From Bacteroidales bacterium UBA4347 (GTDB lineage Bacteria; Bacteroidota; Bacteroidia; Bacteroidales; P3), in NCBI GenBank assembly GCA_002394185.1, contig DGTB01000168.1, positions 1 to 9,711 on the forward strand: a DNA stretch of 9,711 nucleotides, written 5' to 3'. Both the position numbers and the translations under genes were made by a program. Below are positions 1-6,726 of the stretch, piece after piece. The notes beneath the pieces were generated by a model. It saw only the letters and a program-made list of their open reading frames with translations, was not told where the DNA came from and searched no databases. The number at the start of each line of letters is the position of its first letter. Positions within the stretch are counted from its first letter, which is position 1.

Positions 1-227
1 TGTTCTTTGCCGGCGGGCCGACGGAGCTTCACCTCTACGCCTTCGTGCAGAACGAGCAGGGGCGCTGCTCCGAGACGGCCTACGCCCTTGTGGACGAGGT
101 GGCCGAGACGCAGGAAATGGTTGATACTGAGACAGGTGAGATCATATCCACAGCGCCCGTGGAGGTCCACGAAAGCGCGGCGCCTGCCGGCCATGGGTAC
201 ACGCCCACGGACCCGGGGCCGCTATGA
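1..227 (+). CDS. C-terminal fragment of an unidentified protein (possibly DUF6266-like)
   Basis: The reading frame is open from base 3 to a TGA at 225-227, giving the last 74 residues of a protein whose start lies left of the window. The first half alternates hydrophobic and polar residues (ELHLYAFVQNEQG, then SETAYALV), as in a beta-sandwich edge. The pattern 'Y-x-F then two short strands ending S-x-T/S-x-Y' recalls the C-terminal end of Bacteroidetes DUF6266 proteins, but this is from memory of the family and is weak. The second half (from about residue 35) is acidic, then rich in Ala, Pro and Gly, and is probably a disordered tail. It is the only gene on the plus strand and converges on aroQ with 19 nt between the stop codons, and I see no hairpin there. 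An in-frame GTG at 45 could open a 60-residue ORF, but the frame is clearly coding upstream of it, so a truncated larger gene is more likely. Confidence 0.55.
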   Translation, partial: FFAGGPTELHLYAFVQNEQGRCSETAYALVDEVAETQEMVDTETGEIISTAPVEVHESAAPAGHGYTPTDPGPL

Positions 228-246
228 CAATTACGATTGCTATAAA

Positions 247-666
247 TTACTGCAGGAGGCTGCGGATGGCCAGCTCATAGCCCTGGAGGCCGAGGCCGCA
301 GATCATGCCGCGACAGGCGGAGGTGACGAAGGAATGGTGGCGGTAGTCCTCGCGGGCGAAGATGTTGCTGAGGTGCACCTCGACCTTGGGGGCGGGGACA
401 GCAAGGAGAGCGTCGCGCAGGGCCACGGAGGTGTGGCTGTAGCCACCGAGGTTGACGATGAGTCCGTCGGCCGTGAAGCCCACCTGCTGGATATGGTTGA
501 TGAGCTCGCCCTCGACGTTGCTCTGGTAATAGCCAATCTCCACATCGGGGAAGGTGGTACGGAGCTGGGCGAGGAGTTGTTCCATGGTGGTGGTGCCGTA
601 GACCTCGGGCTCGCGACGGCCGGTAAGGTTGAGGTTGGGTCCGTTGATGATATCTATCTTCTTCAT
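247..666 (-). CDS. aroQ: 3-dehydroquinate dehydratase, type II (AroQ)
   Basis: Type II dehydroquinase converts 3-dehydroquinate to 3-dehydroshikimate in the cytoplasm, step three of the shikimate pathway to chorismate and aromatic amino acids; the family is usually dodecameric. The product has 139 residues, close to the family's usual 140-150. Visible signatures in order: NGPNLN at 8-13; REPEVYG at 18-24 with the catalytic lid Arg18 and Tyr23; QSNVEGELI at 48-56; the substrate-binding stretch around Asn72 to SHTSVALRDAL at 77-87; EVHLSN at 96-101 with catalytic His98; and Arg109 in the RH motif. All key residues are present. The ATG was chosen because the family begins almost directly with the first beta strand before NGPNLN; the longer open frame upstream is antisense-like sequence inside the methyltransferase gene. 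Its ATG overlaps the TGA of the methyltransferase gene (ATGA, 663-666), so translation is probably coupled to it. No separate promoter is visible. Confidence 0.96.
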   Translation of the reverse strand: MKKIDIINGPNLNLTGRREPEVYGTTTMEQLLAQLRTTFPDVEIGYYQSNVEGELINHIQQVGFTADGLIVNLGGYSHTSVALRDALLAVPAPKVEVHLSNIFAREDYRHHSFVTSACRGMICGLGLQGYELAIRSLLQ

Positions 667-1616
667 ATCTTTGATTTTGTGTCGGTTTGCAAAATGATGA
701 AAGGCGCCAGCCAATGGGTCAGCGGCAGGTGCAGCAGCGCATTGAGCAGGTCCGAGGCGAAGCCCTTGAGGCCAGGGCGATTGGCGTTGTAGAACCCCTT
801 GTGCACGTGCAGGCGGGCTCCGTAAGGGGACAGCATGCCCCTGTACACGGAGATGGGAACGATGCGCTCCGTCCAGCTGCCGGTGGCGGGGTCGCAGGTA
901 TTGTAGGCATCCATCCAGGGTAGATGCCTGTCCCCATCCATGCACCTCAGTATATCCTCATAGTTCAGACCACGGGTGCAGAAGGCCCAGGAGACGCGCT
1001 CCTGCTCGGGCATGGCGGGAAAATGCTCTTGGATAAACGCCCATCGCATATGGAAGAACTGGGACTCGTCGCTCTCCATGATGCGGCGCAGACGGCGTCG
1101 GACCCACGGGTTGTAGGGCGTGGAGCCGGTGGTGAAGAGCATTTTGACGCGGGGACTGACAGCATAGATGTCGGCAAAGAAGTCCTCGAGGCAATAGATA
1201 TGCTCAATGACATCCATGCCCATCAGGATATCGGGCACCACATTGTTCTCCTTGCACCAGCTGCGCAGCGTGACGGAATCGCCTGTAAGGACCACGTCGG
1301 GTCCCTCTCCTACAGCCTGAGAGACAGCACGCACCGCCTCGGCAGCCTGAGGGTTGAGGTCGACATATACCACCTTCCCCACACCGCAACGTTTGGCCGT
1401 CAGGCTGAGGAAGCCATGACCACCACCATAATCCACCAGGGTCAGTTCGTCCGGACGTTTGGCGGCAGCATCGAGGACACGGCGCAGGCAACGGTGGTAG
1501 ATGGCCATGTAGTAGTCAATATTGGGCAGCATCTGCAGGATGTAACTGCGACTATAGTCGCTCAAGGGGAGCGCATCATAGTCGATGCTTTTCAGAGTAT
1601 GGGCCAGACTATTCAT
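663..1616 (-). CDS. class I SAM-dependent methyltransferase, substrate unknown
   Basis: The product has 317 residues and a Rossmann-type methyltransferase core. Motif I (SAM-binding glycine loop) is VDYGGGHGF at 61-69; the acidic end of strand 2 is YVDLNP at 84-89, with Asp86 likely holding the ribose; the motif MDVIEH at 134-139 matches the DVIEH seen in UbiG/UbiE-like small-molecule methyltransferases. About 60 N-terminal residues form a helical cap with a tyrosine-rich stretch (SDYSRSYIL, then NIDYYMAIYH), and about 150 residues follow the core, ending in a hydrophobic segment (LLNALLHLPLTHWLAPFIIL) that may be a membrane-contacting helix. The substrate cannot be read from the sequence. 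The ATG at 1616 was preferred to the open frame reaching 1718, because that extension would translate the gdh terminator hairpin. The stop overlaps the aroQ start by 4 nt. No Bacteroidetes -7 box lies between gdh and this start, so its transcription is unexplained. Confidence 0.85.
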   Translation of the reverse strand: MNSLAHTLKSIDYDALPLSDYSRSYILQMLPNIDYYMAIYHRCLRRVLDAAAKRPDELTLVDYGGGHGFLSLTAKRCGVGKVVYVDLNPQAAEAVRAVSQAVGEGPDVVLTGDSVTLRSWCKENNVVPDILMGMDVIEHIYCLEDFFADIYAVSPRVKMLFTTGSTPYNPWVRRRLRRIMESDESQFFHMRWAFIQEHFPAMPEQERVSWAFCTRGLNYEDILRCMDGDRHLPWMDAYNTCDPATGSWTERIVPISVYRGMLSPYGARLHVHKGFYNANRPGLKGFASDLLNALLHLPLTHWLAPFIILQTDTKSKI

Positions 1617-1628
1617 AAGGGGAAAAAG

Positions 1629-1659
1629 AAAGCCGCTCCGCGTTGCGCGAAGCGGCTTT
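1629..1659 (-). terminator. rho-independent terminator of the glutamate dehydrogenase gene
   Basis: The arms AAAGCCGCT (1629-1637) and AGCGGCTTT (1651-1659) pair perfectly over 9 bp. After one C/A mismatch the stem continues with 4 bp, CGCG (1639-1642) with CGCG (1646-1649), closed by a TTG triloop. Read on the minus strand, the hairpin starts 24 nt after the dehydrogenase stop codon and is followed by a T-rich run (TTTCTTTTT), the classic intrinsic terminator layout. The plus-strand side also carries TTTT, so it could work in both directions. It lies only 12 nt before the methyltransferase start codon. Confidence 0.88.
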
Positions 1660-1683
1660 TCTATCTGGATTCTTAGAGAATCA

Positions 1684-3027
1684 TTAGATGATACCCTGAG
1701 CAACCATGGCTTTGGCAACGCGCATGAAGCCGGCGATGTTGGCGCCCTTCACGTAGTTGATGTGGCCATCAGCCTCGCGACCGTGCTCGACGCACATGTC
1801 GTAGATGTTGTTCATGATGGTGTGGAGGTTCTTGTCGACCTCTTCAGCAGTCCAGTTGCGGTGCTCAGCGTTCTGGCAGATCTCGAGGCCAGAGGTGGCA
1901 ACACCACCGGCGTTGACAGCCTTACCGGGGCCGAAGGGAACCTTGGCGGCCTGGATGGCGGCGATAGCGGCGGGCTGGCAACCCATGTTGGAGACCTCAG
2001 CAACATACTTCACGCCATTGGCGAGGAGCATCTTGGCATCTTCCTCGGCGAGCTCGTTCTGGAAGGCGCAGGGCATGGCGATGTCGCACTTCACAACCCA
2101 GCTCTTCTTGCCGGCGGTGAACTTGCACTGGCCGGGGAACTTGTCGGCCATATCCTGAACCTTGTTGCGGTTGGAGGCACGCATGACAAGCATGTAGTCA
2201 ATCATGTCTTTGGTGATACCGTTCTCGATCTCGCAGACACCGTCGGGGCCGCTGATGGCGACGACCTTGGCACCGAGTTCGACAGCCTTGGTGGCAGCAC
2301 CCCAAGCAACGTTACCGAAGCCGGAGAGGGCGATGCGCTTGCCAGCGAGGGTGTCACCCTTCTCGCGGACCATGCGGTCGACATAGTAGATGGCACCGAA
2401 ACCGGTGGCCTCGGGACGGATGAGGGAACCACCCCAGCCGTAGCTCTTGCCGGTCAGAGCACCAGTGGAGTGCTCGCGGGCGAGTTTCTTGTAGGCACCA
2501 TAGAGGTAGCCAATCTCACGGCCGCCAACTCCGACGTCGCCGGCGGGGCTGTCCTGGTCGGGACCGATGTTGCGCCACAGCTCATACATGAAGGCCTGGC
2601 AGAAGCGCATGATTTCGGCGTCGCTCTTTCCAACGGGGTCGAAGTCGGAACCACCCTTACCGCCGCCGAGAGGCAGCATGGTGAGGCTGTTCTTGAAGAT
2701 CTGCTCGAAGCCGAGGAATTTCAGCATGGAGACGTTGACAGCCTTGTGGAAACGGAGACCACCCTTGTAGGCGCCGAGGGCGGCGTTGAACTGCACGCGG
2801 TAGCCGAGGTTGGTGCAAACCTCACCCTTATCGTTGACCCAGGTCACACGGAAGGTGAAGATACGGTCGGGCTCGACAATGCGCTCGACAATCTTGTTAG
2901 CCTCGAACTCGGGGTGCTTGTTGTATTCCTCTTCGATGGTCTCAAGGACCTCGCGGACGGCCTGTAAGTATTCGTTTTCACCGGGATGTTTGGCCTCCAG
3001 GTTGGCCATAATTTCATTTACTTTCAT
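1684..3027 (-). CDS. gdhA: glutamate dehydrogenase, hexameric class I, probably NAD-specific
   Basis: The enzyme interconverts glutamate with 2-oxoglutarate and ammonium in the cytoplasm. The product has 447 residues, the usual length of the small hexameric class. Visible signatures: substrate-binding YKGGLRFH at 87-94 (Lys88); LGGGKGGSDFDP at 120-131 with catalytic Lys124; PAGDVGVGGREIG at 161-173 with catalytic Asp164; the Rossmann loop SGFGNVAWG at 235-243; SGPDG at 259-263; and KAVNAGGVATSGLE near the C-terminus. Phe237, Pro261 and Asp262 match the residues that give the Clostridium symbiosum enzyme NAD preference, where NADP enzymes such as E. coli GdhA have Ser and a SDS-type turn, so I infer EC 1.4.1.2 rather than 1.4.1.4. 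The start region (MKVNEIMANLEAKHPGE) resembles the Porphyromonas NAD enzyme. ATG at 3027 was chosen over a TTG three codons upstream. The gene has its own promoter and terminator, and its strongly biased codon use leaves long open frames on the other strand. Confidence 0.96.
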   Translation of the reverse strand: MKVNEIMANLEAKHPGENEYLQAVREVLETIEEEYNKHPEFEANKIVERIVEPDRIFTFRVTWVNDKGEVCTNLGYRVQFNAALGAYKGGLRFHKAVNVSMLKFLGFEQIFKNSLTMLPLGGGKGGSDFDPVGKSDAEIMRFCQAFMYELWRNIGPDQDSPAGDVGVGGREIGYLYGAYKKLAREHSTGALTGKSYGWGGSLIRPEATGFGAIYYVDRMVREKGDTLAGKRIALSGFGNVAWGAATKAVELGAKVVAISGPDGVCEIENGITKDMIDYMLVMRASNRNKVQDMADKFPGQCKFTAGKKSWVVKCDIAMPCAFQNELAEEDAKMLLANGVKYVAEVSNMGCQPAAIAAIQAAKVPFGPGKAVNAGGVATSGLEICQNAEHRNWTAEEVDKNLHTIMNNIYDMCVEHGREADGHINYVKGANIAGFMRVAKAMVAQGII

Positions 3028-3072
3028 GTTACTCAATTTATTATGTTAAACATTGATTTTATTTGAATACCG

Positions 3073-3080
3073 CAAATGTA
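3073..3080 (-). promoter_or_regulatory. -7 promoter box of the glutamate dehydrogenase gene
   Basis: Read on the minus strand the bases are TACATTTG, an exact match to the Bacteroidetes -7 consensus TAnnTTTG, followed by CGG. It lies 45 nt upstream of the dehydrogenase ATG, which suggests a leader of roughly 40 nt. The -33 element is poor: at the standard 19-nt spacing there is TTTT instead of TTTG, and a perfect TTTG occurs at only 12 nt spacing (3093-3096). Upstream, 3089-3127 is almost pure A/T with several A- and T-tracts, which may bend the DNA or act like an UP element. The spacer from 3028 to 3130 otherwise holds no gene, and I see only AT-only inverted repeats, not a convincing terminator for the hydrolase gene before it. 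Confidence 0.72.
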
Positions 3081-3130
3081 CACTTATTTTTTCAAATGGA
3101 AAAATTTTTTTTCAAATTTTTTAAAATTTA

Positions 3131-3940
3131 TTAATAATAGCAAGTGTCGACAAAATTCTTGATGCGCGGCTTGACATATTCACGGTCCTCCATGAAGGCC
3201 ATATGGCCGACGTTGTCGAGCAGAAGTATCTCAGAATGACGAGGCAACATAGCCTGCGAGATGGCTATTTCGAGGGGGATGCGATTGTCTTTCTTGCCAT
3301 AGATGAAGAGCACCGGGACCTCCAGTTGCTGCAGCACGGCGATGCGCGAGGGGCGGGCCATCATGCCTTTCTGCGCTGCGATGATAGACTCGGCCCGGGT
3401 TTCGAGACACTGGTCCTGCAGGTCCTTGATGTCCTGCGAAAGGGCTGTACGGTTGGCGTCGTCGAAAAGAGTTGGGACAAAGTTGACAATATACGAGGCG
3501 CGGTTCTCCATCACCTGCTCGCAAACCGCTTTGCGACAAGCCTGATGGTGCTCGCTGTCACAGAGGGCATGGGAGTTGATGAGCCCCAGGCCGCGAAGTG
3601 AGTAGGGATACTTTTCGGCAAAAGCCAAAGCGACATAGCCACCCATGGAATGGCCGACCATAACGCACTGGTCGACACCGGCTTCATCGAGCACCGTCTT
3701 CACGGTGCGGGCCATAAAGTCCATCGAATGCACCTCGGCGAAAGTCTCGGTATGACCATGGCCGGGGAGGTCAATGGTGATTACACGAAGGTCGTGCATA
3801 TAGGAGAGCACATAGGAGCTCCAGACATCGAGACTCTGCAGGAAGCCGTGGAGAAGAACCAGAGCCTTGCCATTGCTGCGGCCTTCGTCGCGATAGTGGA
3901 CGGCCCGGCCGTCGACCATGATAATGCGGTGTTGTTCCAT
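3131..3940 (-). CDS. alpha/beta hydrolase fold protein, substrate unknown
   Basis: The product has 269 residues, normal for a single-domain alpha/beta hydrolase, with no signal peptide, so it probably acts in the cytoplasm. The oxyanion-hole motif HGF is at 31-33, DLPGHG at 57-62, the nucleophile elbow GHSMGG at 96-101 with Ser98, the acid in YGKKDNRIP with Asp218, and the catalytic histidine in NVGHMAF with His246. The triad is complete and correctly ordered, and residues about 120-205 form a helical lid, which usually sets substrate choice. The sequence is of the broad 'pimeloyl-carrier-protein esterase / MenH / haloalkane dehalogenase' type; no specific subfamily can be named with confidence. 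It is the last gene of the five-gene unit, starting 15 nt after the stop of the OmpA-like gene. No promoter box is visible in that gap, so it is probably cotranscribed. Confidence 0.9.
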   Translation of the reverse strand: MEQHRIIMVDGRAVHYRDEGRSNGKALVLLHGFLQSLDVWSSYVLSYMHDLRVITIDLPGHGHTETFAEVHSMDFMARTVKTVLDEAGVDQCVMVGHSMGGYVALAFAEKYPYSLRGLGLINSHALCDSEHHQACRKAVCEQVMENRASYIVNFVPTLFDDANRTALSQDIKDLQDQCLETRAESIIAAQKGMMARPSRIAVLQQLEVPVLFIYGKKDNRIPLEIAISQAMLPRHSEILLLDNVGHMAFMEDREYVKPRIKNFVDTCYY

Positions 3941-3955
3941 GATGCTATGTATTGG

Positions 3956-6721
3956 TTATTGTTCTCTGAAGCGGACGGAGACGCCCGATTTGCCATTCTT
4001 TTTGACGTTTACATTGCCGTAGGCCGAGATGATGACCCGGGAGTTGTCGATGCCCTGTTCGGCCATAAAGTCACGTATGAGGCGGCCTCGTTCGAGGGAA
4101 AGGTTGTAGCAGAGTTTGTCGTCGGTTCCGGCCACATCGATACAGAACTCGGCGACACCATTGGGCTGGTGGCTGAGGAACTGAGCCAGCTGCTCAAGCT
4201 GCAGGCGCGCGACGGGGGTGAGGTCGGAACCGTTGTCCGTGAAATCGACGGCATACAGCTGCACCGGCTTGTCAGAAGAAACGAGAACGGGGAAGGTATA
4301 GCCTTTGAGACGCTGATTGGCCTTCACACCAGGCTTGAGGATGACGGCAGGCACAAAATAGAGGCCTGCGTCGCCCATGATGGCATAGCTCTTGCCTTTG
4401 TGGATATTGATAGTGAGGGTGTTGCTCTCGCCAGAGCAATCGACCACCTGCACCACCGACTGCTGAATCATGTCGGCCACACGGACACGAAGCAGGTTGG
4501 ACTCCATGCCGAGGATGTCGAGCGTGTAGGGTTCATACGAGTTGGATACGTCGTGCCACGTGGGGAAGCTGAAAGCCGAATAGGTGCCGAGACTGGAATT
4601 GACGGAAAGGAAGATACGTTTCTCATCGGGGCTGAAGCTGAGGGAAGTCTCAGTATAGCCTGAATTGATTTCCTTGCCAGCATTCTGGGGCGTAGACCAT
4701 GAGGTCCAGTCCTGTATGTTCGTACGTGTAACCATGTAGACATCGCTGTAGCCCAGACCTCCACGGCCATCGGTAACGAAATAGAGGGTCTTGAGGTTGC
4801 GGCTCATGATGGGACAACGCTCGGAATAGGGCGTGTTGATGGTGGGTCCCAGATTGACGGGAGTGCCCCACGTGTTATTATTATAAGGAATAAAGTAGAG
4901 GTCGGTAGCCAGGGCGGTGTCGCCATGGAAATAGGCGCCCGAGGACTGGACATTGTATCCGTTGGGACGGTCGGAGGCCAACAACAGGCCACTGCCGTCG
5001 GGCAACATGTAGGCGTCGGTCTCTATATAGTCGGTGTTGACCGGATATGGCGGGATATCGGTAATGCGCCAGGAATCACCGTCCTTTTCGGCCATCATGA
5101 TGTTGCCATCGGATCCCAGCAGCATGCGGGTACCGCCAGCATAGAATCCAAAGAGCGTAAGGCCTTCGTTGCTGAACAGAGACGCAAAGGGCACTTCGCC
5201 GGCAGGACGCCACTGTCCACCCTCCTTGACGGCATAGCAGATGCGGCGGCTGGCTCCGGCCGTACGGGTGAAATAAAGGCGCCCGTCAGCCTCGTTGAGG
5301 CAGGGATTCATCACATGATATGTCGCGGAAAACTCCTTGGTAAGTCTACGATTTGTAGCGGCAGCGGAGAGGATGCGCTGCAACTCCTTGTACTCCGTAC
5401 TATTGATATTCTCGAAGCAAATGTCGAACGTACGCACACGGTCCAGGGCGGCCTGATAGTTGCGGCCGGTAAGCATCACCTGTATCATACGCTGCAGGGG
5501 GACGATGGCAATCTTTTTGCCCATCAGCTGGCGGACATATCCGGCATAGCGGCTGTACTCCACCTCGAGGAAGTCCTCCATAAGGTTGATGCGGTCAATA
5601 ATCTTGGCAGACTCAAGGTCGTTTTCGATGGCACGCTTGTAGGGGAAATCGGGATTCTCACGCTCGAAGCGCTTGATGGGATCGCCGTTGCCCTCGGCGG
5701 CATGCCAAGAGTAATAGAGGTTGTAGATGTCGTTATAAGCGGGGTCGAGCTTGAAATGTTCCAAATAGTAGCGTGCGGCGGCAACATCCTGCTCCTTGGC
5801 AAGGAGGGTGCGTACCTCGGCCAGTGCCTTGTCGGCCAACGAAATATTGGGATATGTATTGGCAAAGAGCGCATAGTCCATAGCCGTTTTGCACTTGGCA
5901 TAAGTCACGTCGAGCAGATTGTCGAGGCGGTCGCGAGCCTGCTGGCTTTCGTCGCTGGTAGGGTAGCGGTCGAGGAATTCCTTATATCCAGCCACATCGT
6001 TGCGTTTGCTGGCGGTGGCGTATGCCATGCGGCTCTTCTGCTTCTCGGCAGAACGCTGCACCGACGGACTCAACGGATAGCGCGCGGCGATGGCATCCAC
6101 CTGCTCCTCGGTTTCGGTGCCCTCGAACATGCCTGGGGCCAGACGGGACAGACGCTGTTCCATCTGTTCGGCCTCGGTGGTTCCGGGATATACATCGATG
6201 AAGTGATAGTAAGCATCGGCAGTGCCCTTCTTCAGACAGTCATCGTAGACCTGGTTGATGCGACGCTGACGGAGCAGGCGCACCAGCTCCATGTCGATGC
6301 CAAAGGCGTCGAGATAAGTATCCAACTCCACACCGGTCATATCGGTACGCACCTCGATGGTGTTGTAGGCGGCATCGATAATAGCCTGCTTGGTCTGGCG
6401 GATGGTGGTGAGGGTAATGCCGTTACGCACCAGCCGGGCCAACTCGCCGGTATGGTCGTCCTCAATGAGCTTGATGTGGCAGGCCTCTGCACGCTGGATA
6501 TACTTCATGGCCATGGGCAGATTGCGCATGGGATGGGAATTGTCGAAATAGAATTGCGACAAATTGAAGAGGGCCTCCACATCGTCCGGCGATTTGGCAT
6601 AGGCCTTGTTCAACTTGGTGAAACGGGACTGATAATCGCTTAAAGAATCGAGCAGCACGCTCTGCCCCATCGTTGCGGTGGCCAGCATGCAGCTTCCCAA
6701 TATAGTCAACAATCTTTTCAT
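3956..6721 (-). CDS. exported TPR-like / PD40 / OmpA C-terminal domain protein (PorE-like architecture)
   Basis: The product has 921 residues from the ATG at 6721. A signal peptide covers residues 1-19 (MKRLLTILGS, then ATATMG before Gln20). Cys11 in LGSC resembles a lipobox but sits too early for a normal lipoprotein signal. A helical region follows, with regular repeats whose conserved F/I-x-x-x-YP cores are at 174-179, 211-216, 249-254 and 286-291. Beta-propeller PD40-type blades lie at about 470-720 (DGRLYFTR, GSGLLLASDRPNG, KTLYFVTDGRGGLGYSDVYM, SFSPDEKRIFLS). A small beta domain at about 735-805 resembles a carboxypeptidase-regulatory-like fold. The end (about 825-921) is OmpA C-terminal-like, with AGTDDKLCYNLSLERGRL at 864-881 and GIDNSRVIISAYG at 890-902, likely binding peptidoglycan in the periplasm. 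The domain order matches PorE of the type IX secretion system, but the protein is much longer than PorE and no other secretion gene is nearby. A GTG at 6727 that overlaps the preceding stop is an alternative start. Confidence 0.85.
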   Translation of the reverse strand: MKRLLTILGSCMLATATMGQSVLLDSLSDYQSRFTKLNKAYAKSPDDVEALFNLSQFYFDNSHPMRNLPMAMKYIQRAEACHIKLIEDDHTGELARLVRNGITLTTIRQTKQAIIDAAYNTIEVRTDMTGVELDTYLDAFGIDMELVRLLRQRRINQVYDDCLKKGTADAYYHFIDVYPGTTEAEQMEQRLSRLAPGMFEGTETEEQVDAIAARYPLSPSVQRSAEKQKSRMAYATASKRNDVAGYKEFLDRYPTSDESQQARDRLDNLLDVTYAKCKTAMDYALFANTYPNISLADKALAEVRTLLAKEQDVAAARYYLEHFKLDPAYNDIYNLYYSWHAAEGNGDPIKRFERENPDFPYKRAIENDLESAKIIDRINLMEDFLEVEYSRYAGYVRQLMGKKIAIVPLQRMIQVMLTGRNYQAALDRVRTFDICFENINSTEYKELQRILSAAATNRRLTKEFSATYHVMNPCLNEADGRLYFTRTAGASRRICYAVKEGGQWRPAGEVPFASLFSNEGLTLFGFYAGGTRMLLGSDGNIMMAEKDGDSWRITDIPPYPVNTDYIETDAYMLPDGSGLLLASDRPNGYNVQSSGAYFHGDTALATDLYFIPYNNNTWGTPVNLGPTINTPYSERCPIMSRNLKTLYFVTDGRGGLGYSDVYMVTRTNIQDWTSWSTPQNAGKEINSGYTETSLSFSPDEKRIFLSVNSSLGTYSAFSFPTWHDVSNSYEPYTLDILGMESNLLRVRVADMIQQSVVQVVDCSGESNTLTINIHKGKSYAIMGDAGLYFVPAVILKPGVKANQRLKGYTFPVLVSSDKPVQLYAVDFTDNGSDLTPVARLQLEQLAQFLSHQPNGVAEFCIDVAGTDDKLCYNLSLERGRLIRDFMAEQGIDNSRVIISAYGNVNVKKNGKSGVSVRFREQ

Positions 6722-6726
6722 CTTCA

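Noticed and set aside
667..945. N-terminal extension of the aroQ reading frame
   Set aside because: The frame stays open upstream of ATG 666, but that part lies in the methyltransferase coding sequence in another frame and the family starts directly at the NGPNLN strand.
1617..1718. N-terminal extension of the methyltransferase to 1718
   Set aside because: It would translate through the terminator hairpin and into the 3' end of the dehydrogenase gene; the residues look like out-of-frame sequence.
1585..2967. 460-codon open frame on the plus strand opposite the dehydrogenase gene
   Set aside because: It is exactly antisense to a gene with strong codon bias and few codons whose complement is a stop. 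The translation is low-complexity (Gly, Val, Ala, Asp, Leu rich) with no family features, and it runs through the terminator hairpin.
3114..3129. AT-only inverted repeat AAATTTT/AAAATTT after the hydrolase gene
   Set aside because: No G-C pairs and a two-base loop; too weak to call a terminator, and expected by chance in so AT-rich a stretch.
3650..4663. 337-codon plus-strand open frame crossing the hydrolase/OmpA-like junction
   Set aside because: It spans the ends of two well-supported opposite-strand genes and gives a featureless His/Asp/Val-rich product, an antisense shadow.
4925..6643. 572-codon plus-strand open frame opposite the OmpA-like gene
   Set aside because: The minus-strand frame has a signal peptide and recognisable domains in order; the plus-strand product has no motif and no promoter or start context.
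6689..6721. Lipoprotein signal (LGSC) in the OmpA-like protein
   Set aside because: The cysteine is residue 11, leaving too short a hydrophobic core; cleavage by signal peptidase I after Gly19 fits better.
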